Assembly: GCA_965601665.1 (NCBI GenBank)
Contig: OZ271833.1
Coordinates: 2,418,001-2,482,000 of the forward strand
Length of the DNA: 64,000 nt
Source: JANQNX01 sp965601665
Lineage (GTDB): Bacteria > Pseudomonadota > Gammaproteobacteria > Eutrophobiales > Eutrophobiaceae
Reading direction: 5' to 3'
Position numbers and translations under genes: made by a program. The notes beneath the pieces are model-generated. The model did no database searches and had not been told where the DNA came from. It saw only the letters and a list, made by a program, of their open reading frames with translations. Of the stretch, positions 10,605 to 20,416 are shown piece by piece (within the stretch, counting starts at the first letter, position 1; every line of letters starts with the position of its first letter).

Positions 10605-11468
10605 ATGGAATCACAAAAACAATACACTCCCGGTTACAGCTTTGAGTTCTTTCCCCCGCGCACGCCAGAGGCGGCCGGTAAACTACAAACCACCCAGGGC
10701 GAGTTGGCCAAACTCAAACCCGACTATTACTCGGTAACGTTTGGTGCCGGTGGCAGTACCCGCGACCGTACCTTTGAAACAGTCATGGATATCAGGGAGA
10801 AAACCGGCATTGAAGCGGCGCCACACCTGTCATGTATGGGTGCATTGATAGACGAGATTAAGGATATTCTCACGACTTACAAGGACAATGACATCAAGCG
10901 TATCGTTGCGTTGCGCGGTGATCTGCCATCTGGCTCGGTGGGTTACGGACAGCTTCGCTATGCGAACGAACTGGTCGAATTCATTCGTAACGAAACCGGT
11001 GATCACTTTCACATAGAAGTTGCTGCCTATCCTGAATTTCACCCGCAAGCACCAAGCCCGTCTGCAGATCTCGAGCATTTCAGGCAAAAGGTCGCCGCCG
11101 GTGCTAACGGCGCTATCACCCAGTATTTCTATAACCCGTATGCCTATTACCGCTTTGTGGACAGCTGCGAGAAGCTGGGTATAGATATACCTATCGTGGC
11201 AGGCGTTATGCCCATCATTAACTGCACCCAGCTGCGACGTTTCTCGGAGGCCTGTGGTGCTGAAATACCGCGCTGGATCCTGCACCGTTTACAGGAATTT
11301 GGCGATGACAGGGTGTCGATACGCAAGTTTGGTATCGATGTGACCACTGAACTGTGCTCTGAGCTACTGGAACAGGGTGCACCGGGACTGCATTTCTACA
11401 CCATGAACCAGTCCGAGGCCAGTGTGCAGATCTGGAAAAATCTTGGCATAGATCAAAGAGATAACTGA
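10605..11468 (+). CDS. metF: 5,10-methylenetetrahydrofolate reductase
   Basis: Flavin enzyme reducing 5,10-methylene-tetrahydrofolate to 5-methyl-tetrahydrofolate, the methyl donor for remaking methionine from homocysteine. 287 residues, the usual bacterial size. N-terminal SFEFFPPRTPEA, SVTFGAGGSTRD, HLSCMGA, ALRGDLP and PIVAGVMPI follow the TIM-barrel family pattern in order. The ATG at 10605 follows a GGTGCAGGTAGAAG region. It completes a methionine/SAM recycling group with metK and ahcY. The methionine synthase itself is not in the window. Confidence 0.96.
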   Translation: MESQKQYTPGYSFEFFPPRTPEAAGKLQTTQGELAKLKPDYYSVTFGAGGSTRDRTFETVMDIREKTGIEAAPHLSCMGALIDEIKDILTTYKDNDIKRIVALRGDLPSGSVGYGQLRYANELVEFIRNETGDHFHIEVAAYPEFHPQAPSPSADLEHFRQKVAAGANGAITQYFYNPYAYYRFVDSCEKLGIDIPIVAGVMPIINCTQLRRFSEACGAEIPRWILHRLQEFGDDRVSIRKFGIDVTTELCSELLEQGAPGLHFYTMNQSEASVQIWKNLGIDQRDN

Positions 11469-11567
11469 TTGTACCGGTTTTCTGACGAGGATATTTCTGC
11501 GTCAAGCTGCTTTTCTTCTGCTAGATTAAAGTATAAATAGCCTAAATCGCTTGCTGTAGACCATTTA

Positions 11568-11583
11568 TGGTTGTATGTTTGCA
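11568..11583 (+). promoter_or_regulatory. Candidate sigma-54 promoter upstream of the PrsR-like regulator
   Basis: TGG at 11568-11570 and TTTGCA ending at 11583 keep the GG to GC spacing of 10 bp required for sigma-54, but the CAC following TGG is not conserved. The start site would be near 11594, leaving a 16-nt leader that still contains the AGGA ribosome site. If real, it implies autoregulation of the activator. Confidence 0.35.
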
Positions 11584-11609
11584 AGTGAAAGTTATTAGGA
11601 ATCAATACT

Positions 11610-13061
11610 TTGTCAAGCAAAGCTCAGAACGTAAGCACGATAGAGAGCTGTGAGAAGCCGCTGCTCCTGTTTGTCGATGACGACCCTATCATTGTCGAGT
11701 CGCTTTCTGCTGTGCTGGAAAATGATTTTGACCTGGTTACCGCAGATTCACGTAAGCAAACCAAGCGCCTGCTACGCGGTGTGACGACCAAGCCATCACT
11801 GGCGCTGATTGACCTCGGACTGCCACCCAAACCACATTCACCGGAAGAAGGCTTCAAGCTTGTTGAGGAACTGATGGCGCTCAACGACGCGTTCAAGATC
11901 CTTATCCTGTCCGGGCAGAACGACGAAAAGAACATTCACCATGCATTAACCCTTGGCGCGGTCGACTTTATTCCGAAGCCCTGCGATATGTCCCTGTTAA
12001 AGGCGCGGCTGCAACATCAAATGATGATGCTGCACGCAGAAAACAGGGAAAAAAGCGAGCAACAAAGCAATGATAGTCACCTGATTGGTGAAAGCGCAGT
12101 GGTTAATACCCTGCGTGATCTGATTAACCAGTTTGCCGACACACCGTTCCCGGTCCTCGTCGAGGGCGAATCCGGCACCGGTAAAGAACTGGTCGCCGAA
12201 GAATTACACAAGACCGGTAGCCGCGCCAGCGAGGCTTTTGTGACGATTAACTGCGCTGCATTTTCTTCCGAATTGCTGGAAGCGCAGCTGTTTGGTCACG
12301 CGCGAGGGGCGTTTACCGGCGCCAACTCCGACCGCGCCGGGTTTTTCGAGGCCACGGATAAAGGCACCTTGTTTCTGGATGAAATAGGTGAGTTGCCACT
12401 GGATCTGCAATCGAAGCTGTTACGCGTACTTGAGAACGGTGAGTTTTATAGACTTGGGGAAACGACACCACGCCAGTCACAGGCGCGTGTCATCGCTGCA
12501 ACCAACCTTGATCTAAAAGAAGCCGTGCGTGAGGGTAGTTTCCGAAAGGATCTATATCATCGCCTTTCTGTGTTGACGATTTCTGTACCACCGCTACGGG
12601 AACGTGAACAGGATGTACTGCTACTTCTTGATAGCTTTAGCAAGATATACACAGAAGGCACACCGGGTTTTGACATAAACGATTCGGCACGTGAATTACT
12701 GCTGGAATATACATTTCCCGGCAACATACGTGAATTGCGTAATATCGTTATTCGACTTTCCGCCAAGTACATTGGCAAAACAATAAGCCGTGATGATTTA
12801 CTGTCAGAACTGGAAACGGATGATGGTTATGAGCATGGCGATACCACGCTAACTGATGACCAGTTGCACCATGAGCTTGAGGACAGGGGGTTTGATCTTG
12901 ATGACAAACTGACGGAGTGGGAAAGTCGCTATGTCAGCCAGGCCCTGAAAATGAGTGGCGGTAACCTGAGCAAAGCAGCCAAGCTGCTCGGTATCAACCG
13001 TACGACGCTTTACAGTCGATTGGAACGTCTCAATATTAAAAATGATACAGGAACGGGGTAG
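11610..13061 (+). CDS. PrsR-like sigma-54-dependent response regulator
   Basis: 483-residue activator in the usual three-part order: receiver domain (about 17-135, DD pair at FVDDDP, phospho-aspartate in [10 protein letters not shown], lysine in IPKP), AAA+ sigma-54-interaction domain (about 155-385, Walker A GESGTGKE, sigma-54 contact loop GAFTGA, Walker [12 protein letters not shown]) and a Fis-type helix-turn-helix at the C-terminus ([20 protein letters not shown]). The receiver, with its DLGLPP and EGFKLVEEL spacing, resembles the PrsR regulators of PEP-CTERM systems. The start is TTG; AGGA lies 9 nt before it and the first internal Met is far downstream. The probable partner kinase gene is at 26978-28660 and a likely target promoter at 30363. 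Confidence 0.88.
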   Translation: MSSKAQNVSTIESCEKPLLLFVDDDPIIVESLSAVLENDFDLVTADSRKQTKRLLRGVTTKPSLALIDLGLPPKPHSPEEGFKLVEELMALNDAFKILILSGQNDEKNIHHALTLGAVDFIPKPCDMSLLKARLQHQMMMLHAENREKSEQQSNDSHLIGESAVVNTLRDLINQFADTPFPVLVEGESGTGKELVAEELHKTGSRASEAFVTINCAAFSSELLEAQLFGHARGAFTGANSDRAGFFEATDKGTLFLDEIGELPLDLQSKLLRVLENGEFYRLGETTPRQSQARVIAATNLDLKEAVREGSFRKDLYHRLSVLTISVPPLREREQDVLLLLDSFSKIYTEGTPGFDINDSARELLLEYTFPGNIRELRNIVIRLSAKYIGKTISRDDLLSELETDDGYEHGDTTLTDDQLHHELEDRGFDLDDKLTEWESRYVSQALKMSGGNLSKAAKLLGINRTTLYSRLERLNIKNDTGTG

Positions 13062-13067
13062 AGAGTT

Positions 13068-14504
13068 ATGTACTACGAATATTTTGGCCTTGAGCAACCA
13101 CCGTTCAAGATAACGCCGGATACCAGCCTGTTTTTTCCTGGTGGCGATCGCGGCGCGATACTGGATGCGCTGATTTACGCTATTGTCAGTGGTGAAGGAA
13201 TCGTAAAGCTTGTCGGTGAAGTAGGTAGTGGCAAGACGACACTGTGCCGCATGCTGGAAAAAGAACTTCCGGAAAATATAGAAATTGTCTATCTCGCGAA
13301 TCCCAGCCTGTCGCCAGACAATATTTTGCATGCGATTGCATTCGAGCTTGGTTTAAAGGTTGCTGCCAACGAGAGACGGCTGGAAGTAATGAACCAGCTT
13401 CAGAGTTACCTGTTGGAGAGACACGCAGAAAACAAGCAGGTCGTTGTATTTGTAGAAGAAGCGCAAAGCATGCCTATCGCAACGCTGGAAGAAATTCGCT
13501 TGTTGAGCAACCTGGAAACGGCGGATAGCAAGTTATTGCAGATTGTTATTTTCGGCCAGCCGGAGCTTGATGTCATGATCGCCCGCCAGGAGATTCGTCA
13601 ACTGAAAGAACGGATCACCTATAGTTTTTATCTGAACCCATTAAAACCGAATGAGATTCACGAGTACATCAACAGCCGTCTGCGCGCCTGCGGTTATCGT
13701 TCTGTCGATTTATTTAACGACAGGGCTATCAAGGCGATCAGCAAGTATTCAAAGGGTTTATTACGGCGTATCAATATTCTGGCCGATAAATCGTTACTGG
13801 CTGCCTATGCTGCAAACCTGAATAGTGTGTCTGGCAAACAGGTCGAGCTTGCTGCTGGTGAAACGGAGTTTCATTCTTCGGTTGGCGGTAAACAACATAA
13901 CTGGACACTCATTTTTGGAAGCCTGTTGATTCTGATTGCAGTTGCCGTAGCAGTGCCGTATTTGCTCGGGTCATTCGATCCGATAGAGTCGCAACCTGCT
14001 ACCAAAGCCAGCCTGATTTTACCGGAAAGCAGTGAACCAGTGAGTGTGTCCAGGGTGGAACAAAAAGAGCAACAGCTCGCTACAACAGTGAGTCCTGTTC
14101 CATCGAAAAGCATCGACCCTGTGAACGCTACAGAGCTTGGTTCATATGAGTCTATCACCGAGAGCAGCACCGCAGGCGTCAATGCAAATGAAAATAGTGT
14201 TGGGGATACAGAGACCAGGATAATGCAGGTCGAGTGGCAGGAACTGGAACAGTCTGTTTACACCTATCAGCAGCCTGAGACTGCCGGAGAACCGGTGACA
14301 GAAGAAGAAACCAGGCAGACGCAAACGACGGCAATGGTGAACATCGTGGTTGAAAATAAATGGGATGATACCGAGTTACTGGAACAGTTTGCCGAGCTTC
14401 CGCCTGAAGGCATGATGGATGATGCGACAGTGGCAGCGGACATGACCTGTAAACTTTGTAGCACCATCATTTACCGACCACTGAAGGAAGACAGAAAACT
14501 GTAG
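13068..14504 (+). CDS. mshM: ExeA/MshM-like AAA ATPase with a C-terminal membrane anchor
   Basis: 478 residues. The N-terminus (MYYEYFGLEQPPFKITPD) is the hallmark of the ExeA/GspA/MshM family. Walker A is GEVGSGKTTLCRML (about residues 49-62) and the Walker B segment is VVVFVEEAQ. A single membrane segment follows at about 284-304, then an acidic, low-complexity, probably periplasmic tail. In ExeA the periplasmic part helps insert the secretin through the peptidoglycan; here the tail lacks an obvious peptidoglycan-binding domain. It starts 6 nt after the regulator and just before the secretin gene, fitting a role in pilus secretin assembly. Confidence 0.85.
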   Translation: MYYEYFGLEQPPFKITPDTSLFFPGGDRGAILDALIYAIVSGEGIVKLVGEVGSGKTTLCRMLEKELPENIEIVYLANPSLSPDNILHAIAFELGLKVAANERRLEVMNQLQSYLLERHAENKQVVVFVEEAQSMPIATLEEIRLLSNLETADSKLLQIVIFGQPELDVMIARQEIRQLKERITYSFYLNPLKPNEIHEYINSRLRACGYRSVDLFNDRAIKAISKYSKGLLRRINILADKSLLAAYAANLNSVSGKQVELAAGETEFHSSVGGKQHNWTLIFGSLLILIAVAVAVPYLLGSFDPIESQPATKASLILPESSEPVSVSRVEQKEQQLATTVSPVPSKSIDPVNATELGSYESITESSTAGVNANENSVGDTETRIMQVEWQELEQSVYTYQQPETAGEPVTEEETRQTQTTAMVNIVVENKWDDTELLEQFAELPPEGMMDDATVAADMTCKLCSTIIYRPLKEDRKL

Positions 14505-14567
14505 GAGGCCCGGTTAGCGGGTAAGAAGATGATTCAACGAAGACTGCTTAAAACTGGAGTCACAAGA

Positions 14568-16232
14568 ATGAATAAAACGATTACATTATTTGCGTTGACC
14601 GTGCTGGTTGCTGCATGTGCGCAGATAGAACCCGAACCATTCGAACCTTCTTCCGGGCATATCAAGTCAACCAATCAACCGACAGCGACCGCAACTATTC
14701 CTGAACTGGTTGAGACGGTACCTGTGCTACCCGAACCAGGCGATGCGCAGCCGCAGGAACGTTACACGGTTGTTGTCAATGAAGTGCCTGTTAAGGAACT
14801 GCTATTTGCGTTGGCCCGGGATGCACGTATTAATGTTGATATTCATCCTGCCATAGACGGTGATGTGACCATTAATGCGGTTGATCAAACGTTGCCACAA
14901 ATACTGAAGCGTATTGGCAAGCAGGTTGACATGCGCTACGAGTACGACGGCGATAACCTGTTTATTAGCCAGGATGTCCCGTTTATTCGCACATACAGTG
15001 TTGATTACGTAAATATGTCCAGAGACACGACGAGCTCTACGGCTGTGACAACGCAGATTTCATCTACAAGCTCGGGCCAGGTTGATACCGGTGGTGGTCA
15101 AGGTGGTGGCCAGGGCGGCGGCGGTGGTGGCGGTGGCCAGGGCGGCGCTGGCGCACTTAACACCTCTTTGACGAATATCACTTCAACTTCCAACAATAAT
15201 TTTTGGTCCAGGTTAGTAGCAAACATATCTGCCGTCCTCGGAGAAGATAATGTCGCGATTACTTCAGCCCAAATCACTGGCACGGAAAACGTGATACCTA
15301 ACCCGGAAGCGGGCCTGATTACCGTTAGAGCGAACTCTACTCAACATGAACAAATACAGCAGCTGCTTGATAAAGTATTAGTCAATGCGAAAAAGCAGGT
15401 GCTGGTTCAAACGACAATCGTAGAAGTGAGATTAAGTGAAGACTACCAAGCTGGTATTGATTGGAATTATTTCAATGAGAACGGGCTTAGTGTCATATCC
15501 CAAACTTTGGCTGGTGCTCCTGTTACATCTGCAGCGTCCTCTTTTGTGCTCGATCTCGACAACCGGGATCCGCAAGTTGACAACACGATTAATGCCACTG
15601 TTTCGTTACTGGATGAATTTGGTGATACAAGAATATTGTCCAGTCCCCAACTGATGGTGCTCAATAACCAAACCGCGTTACTTAAAGTCGTGGAGAATAT
15701 TGTTTATTTTGAATTGAATGCCGAGTCACTTACCAGCGGTCAAGGTAACGTACAAAACTTTATTAGCACTGAAGCGAGAACGGTGCCTGTTGGAATAGTC
15801 ATGAGCGTAACGCCTTATGTCGATAACTACGGCAACATTACACTGAATATAAGACCGACGATTTCCAGACAGGTTGGTCCGGGCGTAGCCGATCCTAACC
15901 CGCAAATTCCAGCGGGTGTAGAGAACCTGGTTCCTGAAATTGCAGTGAGGGAGATCGAATCCATGTTAAGGATGCAGGACGGTCAGATCGGTGTACTGGG
16001 CGGTTTGATGACGGATACGCAACAGGATAACGATGCCGGTTTGCCAGGTATTAAGGATGCCGGCTTTTTTGGAAATTTATTTAAGACGACATCAAAGCAA
16101 TATTCGAAAACGGAACTTGTTATTTTTATCAGGCCCTTAATTATAAACAACCCAAGTCTCGATGGTGATTTAAACGAGTATAGAAAATACCTGTCCCGAG
16201 ACTACAATCCGGAAACAGTTTCTTCGAATTAA
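14568..16232 (+). CDS. mshL: MshL-type type IV pilus secretin, lipoprotein
   Basis: Outer-membrane secretin through which the pilus passes. The ATG at 14568 gives a clean lipoprotein signal ending LVAACAQ, with GGAG 9 nt upstream; the in-frame ATG at 14529 would add 13 charged residues before it, so I prefer 14568 (554 residues). An N-terminal STN-like domain (VPVKELLFALARDARINVDI) precedes a glycine/glutamine-rich stretch encoded at about 15092-15155. The secretin domain follows, with VPVGIVMSVTPYV and the terminal ELVIFIRPLII. Gene order matches MSHA pilus loci. Confidence 0.88.
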   Translation: MNKTITLFALTVLVAACAQIEPEPFEPSSGHIKSTNQPTATATIPELVETVPVLPEPGDAQPQERYTVVVNEVPVKELLFALARDARINVDIHPAIDGDVTINAVDQTLPQILKRIGKQVDMRYEYDGDNLFISQDVPFIRTYSVDYVNMSRDTTSSTAVTTQISSTSSGQVDTGGGQGGGQGGGGGGGGQGGAGALNTSLTNITSTSNNNFWSRLVANISAVLGEDNVAITSAQITGTENVIPNPEAGLITVRANSTQHEQIQQLLDKVLVNAKKQVLVQTTIVEVRLSEDYQAGIDWNYFNENGLSVISQTLAGAPVTSAASSFVLDLDNRDPQVDNTINATVSLLDEFGDTRILSSPQLMVLNNQTALLKVVENIVYFELNAESLTSGQGNVQNFISTEARTVPVGIVMSVTPYVDNYGNITLNIRPTISRQVGPGVADPNPQIPAGVENLVPEIAVREIESMLRMQDGQIGVLGGLMTDTQQDNDAGLPGIKDAGFFGNLFKTTSKQYSKTELVIFIRPLIINNPSLDGDLNEYRKYLSRDYNPETVSSN

Positions 16233-16244
16233 GAGGAATTTAAT

Positions 16245-18059
16245 GTGAGTCTCCTTATGGATGCCTTGAAAAAGGCAGAAGAAGAAAAGAAGCGTGCGGC
16301 CAGGCAACTGGAAGAAGTTGAAGGCTCAACTCGCTCCGAAGAAGCCGTAAGTAAAGATGACACCGGCGAATCAGTCACGCAGGGAACCGAAGAACATCCA
16401 GACAGGGAGAAAAAGCCGGCCTCGGATCATCTTGAACTGACACTTGCGCCACTGGAGTCAAAAGAAGTCGAAACTGGTGATCAAGGACTGACCGAGGAAG
16501 ATGAGCAATTGCTTTCTTCAACACACGAAGAGCTGGATATTTCCCGGGACCTGATCGAGGAAGCCAAGAAAAAACAGGATGAACTTGACGCTACTTTTTC
16601 AGAAGATCGTACCGAAGAGCATCTTGCAGTAAACAACGAAACAGAAGCGTCACAGGATAAAACCCAGAATAGTTACAGCCTGGAATCAACCCAGGAAGCA
16701 CTGGACCTCGATGACAGTGTCATTATTGAAGGGCTGAGTTCAGCTGAAGAGCCTGCAGGACCTTCATTCGACGATACTTTCCACGGCGTTGTTTTCGATG
16801 ATGACGATGGTAGTAATTACGAGGAAACACTGCCGGGTGTCTCTGCAGAACAGCTTTCCCGCGATCTTGGCGGCGGCGCCTATCAACCTACTCCGGTGGC
16901 GGCAAAAACCGTCTTTAATGCCGGTCGTACAGCTCGGGACAAGAGTTCGTTCAAGTGGGGAATGTTCAGCCTACTCGTATTGCTGGCGCTTGGTTCCTTT
17001 GCCATCTTTTATTATTTCTCCATTACGCCAGTGGCAAGACAAATGCCGCCCCCTGATGTAGCGCGTGGAATAGAGTCAACCCCGGCCGCAATCCCCAGGA
17101 TCCCGCCAGTAGAAAATCAAAGCGTTAGCGGCACGCTTATCGCTGGCGAAGATGAGCAGGTTATAGCCCGGGATACAGCTGCCACAGAGACGGCAACCGT
17201 AGACACAACAATTAGCGCTGCTGCCGAACAAGCAACACAGGAAGCCACTGCCACAACAGATTTAAGTACAGAGTCAATACCTGAACAAGGGCCAGTTGCT
17301 GAAAAGCCAGTAGACGTGGAAGAGGCGGTTGCGGACGACAGCGCAATAGCGGCGACAGACATAACAGCAACGGAGACAGATAGCAGCACGAAACAGGTTA
17401 GTAACGCAGCAGCTGGTTTGCCTGAATACATTGCACTCGATCAGAAGCCGATACAGATTAGCAAGCAGTCAAAAACGGATACGGATGTCGTACTGGTCAG
17501 ACAGGCGTTTAACGCCTATCAGCGTGATGAGCTTGCAACGGCACGCTCACTGTACAAGGATGCGCTTGCCATTGCTCCAGATAATCGTGATGCCCATCTT
17601 GGTCTTGCCGCGATAGCTATCAAGGAAAACGATGTGCGCGAGGCCTTTATTCACTATAACCACGTATTGTCAGTAGACCCGGATGATGCGTTGGCGATAT
17701 CTGCCTTGCAGTCATTGAACAGTAACCTCGATCCGGTCAGGGGCGAAACAGCGGTAAAGTTGTTGCTCAATAAAGAGCCTGAAAACCCGTACCTTTATTT
17801 TAACCTGGGTAATCTCTATGCCAGGCAACAGCGCTGGCCAGAAGCCCAGCAGGCATTTTTTGACGCCTATCGCCTTGATGATCAGAATGCAGCCTATGCC
17901 ATGAACCTGGCGGTGAGTCTTGATTACATGGAACAGTATGCTGCTGCATTGTCCTATTACCGTTCAGCAATGGACTTGTCACTTGCCGGTGATGCCGGTC
18001 TCAACACCAGTGCAATACAGGGGCGAATTAATACCCTGACCGGTCTGGTACAGGAATAA
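16245..18059 (+). CDS. MshN-like TPR protein with a single membrane segment
   Basis: 604 residues from a GTG at 16245 with AGAGGAA upstream; the N-terminus MSLLMDALKKAEEEK is typical of pilus and secretion proteins of the MshN/GspB kind. A long acidic, glutamate-rich cytoplasmic region (1-225) comes first. A membrane span lies at about 229-249 (MFSLLVLLALGSFAIFYYF), then an Ala/Thr/Glu-rich linker, then several TPR units from about 420 to the end (DNRDAHLGLAAIAIKEND and PENPYLYFNLGNLYARQQ). It probably organises the inner-membrane pilus machinery. It lies between the secretin and the ATPase/platform gene, 2 nt before the latter's GTG. Confidence 0.8.
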   Translation: MSLLMDALKKAEEEKKRAARQLEEVEGSTRSEEAVSKDDTGESVTQGTEEHPDREKKPASDHLELTLAPLESKEVETGDQGLTEEDEQLLSSTHEELDISRDLIEEAKKKQDELDATFSEDRTEEHLAVNNETEASQDKTQNSYSLESTQEALDLDDSVIIEGLSSAEEPAGPSFDDTFHGVVFDDDDGSNYEETLPGVSAEQLSRDLGGGAYQPTPVAAKTVFNAGRTARDKSSFKWGMFSLLVLLALGSFAIFYYFSITPVARQMPPPDVARGIESTPAAIPRIPPVENQSVSGTLIAGEDEQVIARDTAATETATVDTTISAAAEQATQEATATTDLSTESIPEQGPVAEKPVDVEEAVADDSAIAATDITATETDSSTKQVSNAAAGLPEYIALDQKPIQISKQSKTDTDVVLVRQAFNAYQRDELATARSLYKDALAIAPDNRDAHLGLAAIAIKENDVREAFIHYNHVLSVDPDDALAISALQSLNSNLDPVRGETAVKLLLNKEPENPYLYFNLGNLYARQQRWPEAQQAFFDAYRLDDQNAAYAMNLAVSLDYMEQYAAALSYYRSAMDLSLAGDAGLNTSAIQGRINTLTGLVQE

Positions 18060-18061
18060 CC

Positions 18062-20416
18062 GTGACAGGCGCTCATAAAAAAAACATGCGGCTCGGTGAG
18101 ATCCTGGTCGAAAAAGGGGTAACCACCCCTGACCAGATTGATATTGCGCTTACCGAACAAAAGCGTAGTAAGGAACATCTCGGAAAAATCCTCGTCAGGC
18201 TCGGGTTTGCGACAGAAGCCATTATACGTGACGTCATCGGTGGTGTGATCGGACAGGAAAGTGTCGATCTGAACAAAGCCGTGGCTGACAGCGAGGCGAT
18301 ATCCATGATTCCAAAAGACATGGCTCGTCGGTTACGCGTGTTGCCGCTAACCTACAATGCGATTACCAAGGAATTGTCTATCGCCATGGCCGACATCTTC
18401 AATGTTGTCGCGCTGGATCAGATCAATACCCACCTTGGCGGCAATGCTGAAGTTATCCCGGTGTTGGCGGGTGAGGCCGAAATTGAAAAAGCCATTGACC
18501 AGTTCTACGGGTTTGAGCTTTCGGTCGACGGTATCCTGCATGAAATCGAAACCGGCGAGATCGATTACCAGAGCCTTGATGCTGAGAGTGATGAATACAG
18601 TCAGCCGGTAGTGCGTCTTGTCAACGCATTACTCGCGGATGCGGTTAAACGCAACGCCTCTGATATTCACTTCGAACCGGAAGAAGGTTTTCTGCGTTTT
18701 CGTTACCGCATTGATGGTGTGTTGCGACAAATACGCAGTCTGCACAAAAACTACTGGTCTGCAATAGCAGTAAGGGTAAAGGTTATGTCCGGGATGGATA
18801 TTGCTGAAACACGTGCGCCGCAGGATGGGCGTATCTCGCTGTCACTATCTGGACGCAAGGTCGATTTTCGTGTTTCTACGCTTCCTACTGTGCATGGCGA
18901 AAACATCGTGTTGCGTGTGCTCGACAGGCAGAAAGGTATCGTCTCGTTTGAGCAGTTGGGATTGAAAGATGATGCGTTAAATACGCTGAAACTCATGGTT
19001 GCACGGCCCGAGGGTATCATCCTGGTAACGGGTCCAACCGGTAGTGGTAAAACGACTACCTTGTATTCGATTCTTAGCTACCTGAATACAGAATCGGTCA
19101 ACATCATGACCCTTGAAGATCCGGTGGAGTATCCTACGACGATGATTCGCCAGACATCGGCGAACGAAACCAGTCGCCTTGACTTTGCCAGCGGTATTCG
19201 TTCGCTGATGCGCCAGGACCCGGATATCATCCTTGTCGGTGAGATACGAGATGAAGACACCGCCAGTATGGCGTTTCGCGCTGCTATGACCGGCCACCAG
19301 GTATTTTCCACCCTGCATACCAACTCGGCACTGGGCTCTATTCCCAGGCTACTGGATATAGGCGTATCCGGTGCTGGCATTAAACGTCGTGACTTAATCA
19401 CGTTTTGTTTCCACCTCGAACAGACCTCGCGAGCAGGCGTGCCAATCATGGACAGCCTGCAGGACCTGCGTGACAGCTCAGACAACCCGCGGCTGGCAGA
19501 GGTGCTGAATGCCATGATCGAGGAGATCGAAGGCGGTAAAACCCTGTCCCAGGCGATGCAGCAATTTGAACGTGTATTTGGCAACGTATTTATCAGCCTC
19601 ATCGGTGCCGGTGAACAGTCAGGTGAGATCAGCCAGGTCTTCAGCAAGCTCGGTGAAAACCTGAAGTGGCAGGATGAAATGGCATCGCAAACAAAAAAAT
19701 TGCTGATGTATCCGGCGTTTGTTGGTTCCGTTGTCATGGCCGTGGTGTTCTTCCTGATGACCTACCTGGTGCCGGAACTGTTGAAGTTTGTTAAAACCAT
19801 GGGCCAGGAATTACCCATGCATACCAAGGCCTTGATCGTGGTATCCAATATCTTTGTTGATTACTGGTACCTCGTGTTGTTATCTCCGGTTGTGTTAGTG
19901 CTGGGTGTCTATATTGGTATCAAAACCAGCCCCGAGTTTCATTACAAGTGTGATGAAATGAAGCTACGAATTCCGGTCATTGGGCCAATACTGAAAAAAA
20001 TTATACTGACACGACTGGCAAGCTTCTTCGCTATTATGTATACGTCTGGTATTACCATTATTGATTGCATCAGGACAGGTGAAGATATTGCCGGTAACAA
20101 GGCCGTTGCCGCCGCCATGAACCAGGTAGGACAGCAAATCGCTGATGGTAAAACACTCAGCGACAGTTTTGCCGCTACATCGCTGTTTCCTCCCCTGGTA
20201 TTGCGCATGATTCGCGTAGGAGAGAATACCGGTGCACTTCAGGATGCGCTGTTGAATATCAGCTATTTTTATAATCGTGATGTAAAGGAGTCGATTGAAC
20301 GCCTGCAGTCGATGATAGAGCCCGCTATGACAATTGTTCTTGGCGGTATCATTGCCTGGGTCATGTTTTCTGTTCTCGGACCAATTTATGATCTCATTAC
20401 TAAAGTCAAAATCTGA
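18062..20416 (+). CDS. In-frame fusion of the pilus assembly ATPase (MshE/GspE) and platform protein (MshG/GspF)
   Basis: 784 residues from a GTG at 18062. Residues 1-437 are a GspE/MshE ATPase: N-terminal MshEN domain (MRLGEILVEKGV), Walker A GPTGSGKTTTLY, Asp box TLEDPVEYP, Walker B PDIILVGEIRDEDT and His box GHQVFSTLHTNSA. At GVSGAGIKRRDL (434-445) the sequence switches without a stop to a GspF/MshG membrane protein. Two T2SSF domains are separated by membrane segments at about 560-580 and 605-630, with a last span near the C-terminus. The ATPase C-terminal domain (about 130-150 residues) and the first ~60 residues of the platform protein are missing, so this looks like a deletion fusion. 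It may be real, or an assembly collapse. Activity is uncertain. Confidence 0.88.
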   Translation: MTGAHKKNMRLGEILVEKGVTTPDQIDIALTEQKRSKEHLGKILVRLGFATEAIIRDVIGGVIGQESVDLNKAVADSEAISMIPKDMARRLRVLPLTYNAITKELSIAMADIFNVVALDQINTHLGGNAEVIPVLAGEAEIEKAIDQFYGFELSVDGILHEIETGEIDYQSLDAESDEYSQPVVRLVNALLADAVKRNASDIHFEPEEGFLRFRYRIDGVLRQIRSLHKNYWSAIAVRVKVMSGMDIAETRAPQDGRISLSLSGRKVDFRVSTLPTVHGENIVLRVLDRQKGIVSFEQLGLKDDALNTLKLMVARPEGIILVTGPTGSGKTTTLYSILSYLNTESVNIMTLEDPVEYPTTMIRQTSANETSRLDFASGIRSLMRQDPDIILVGEIRDEDTASMAFRAAMTGHQVFSTLHTNSALGSIPRLLDIGVSGAGIKRRDLITFCFHLEQTSRAGVPIMDSLQDLRDSSDNPRLAEVLNAMIEEIEGGKTLSQAMQQFERVFGNVFISLIGAGEQSGEISQVFSKLGENLKWQDEMASQTKKLLMYPAFVGSVVMAVVFFLMTYLVPELLKFVKTMGQELPMHTKALIVVSNIFVDYWYLVLLSPVVLVLGVYIGIKTSPEFHYKCDEMKLRIPVIGPILKKIILTRLASFFAIMYTSGITIIDCIRTGEDIAGNKAVAAAMNQVGQQIADGKTLSDSFAATSLFPPLVLRMIRVGENTGALQDALLNISYFYNRDVKESIERLQSMIEPAMTIVLGGIIAWVMFSVLGPIYDLITKVKI

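Noticed and set aside
12849..13331. 160-residue minus-strand frame across the regulator/MshM boundary
   Set aside because: It overlaps two genes with intact Fis and Walker A motifs, and its own sequence has no recognisable features.
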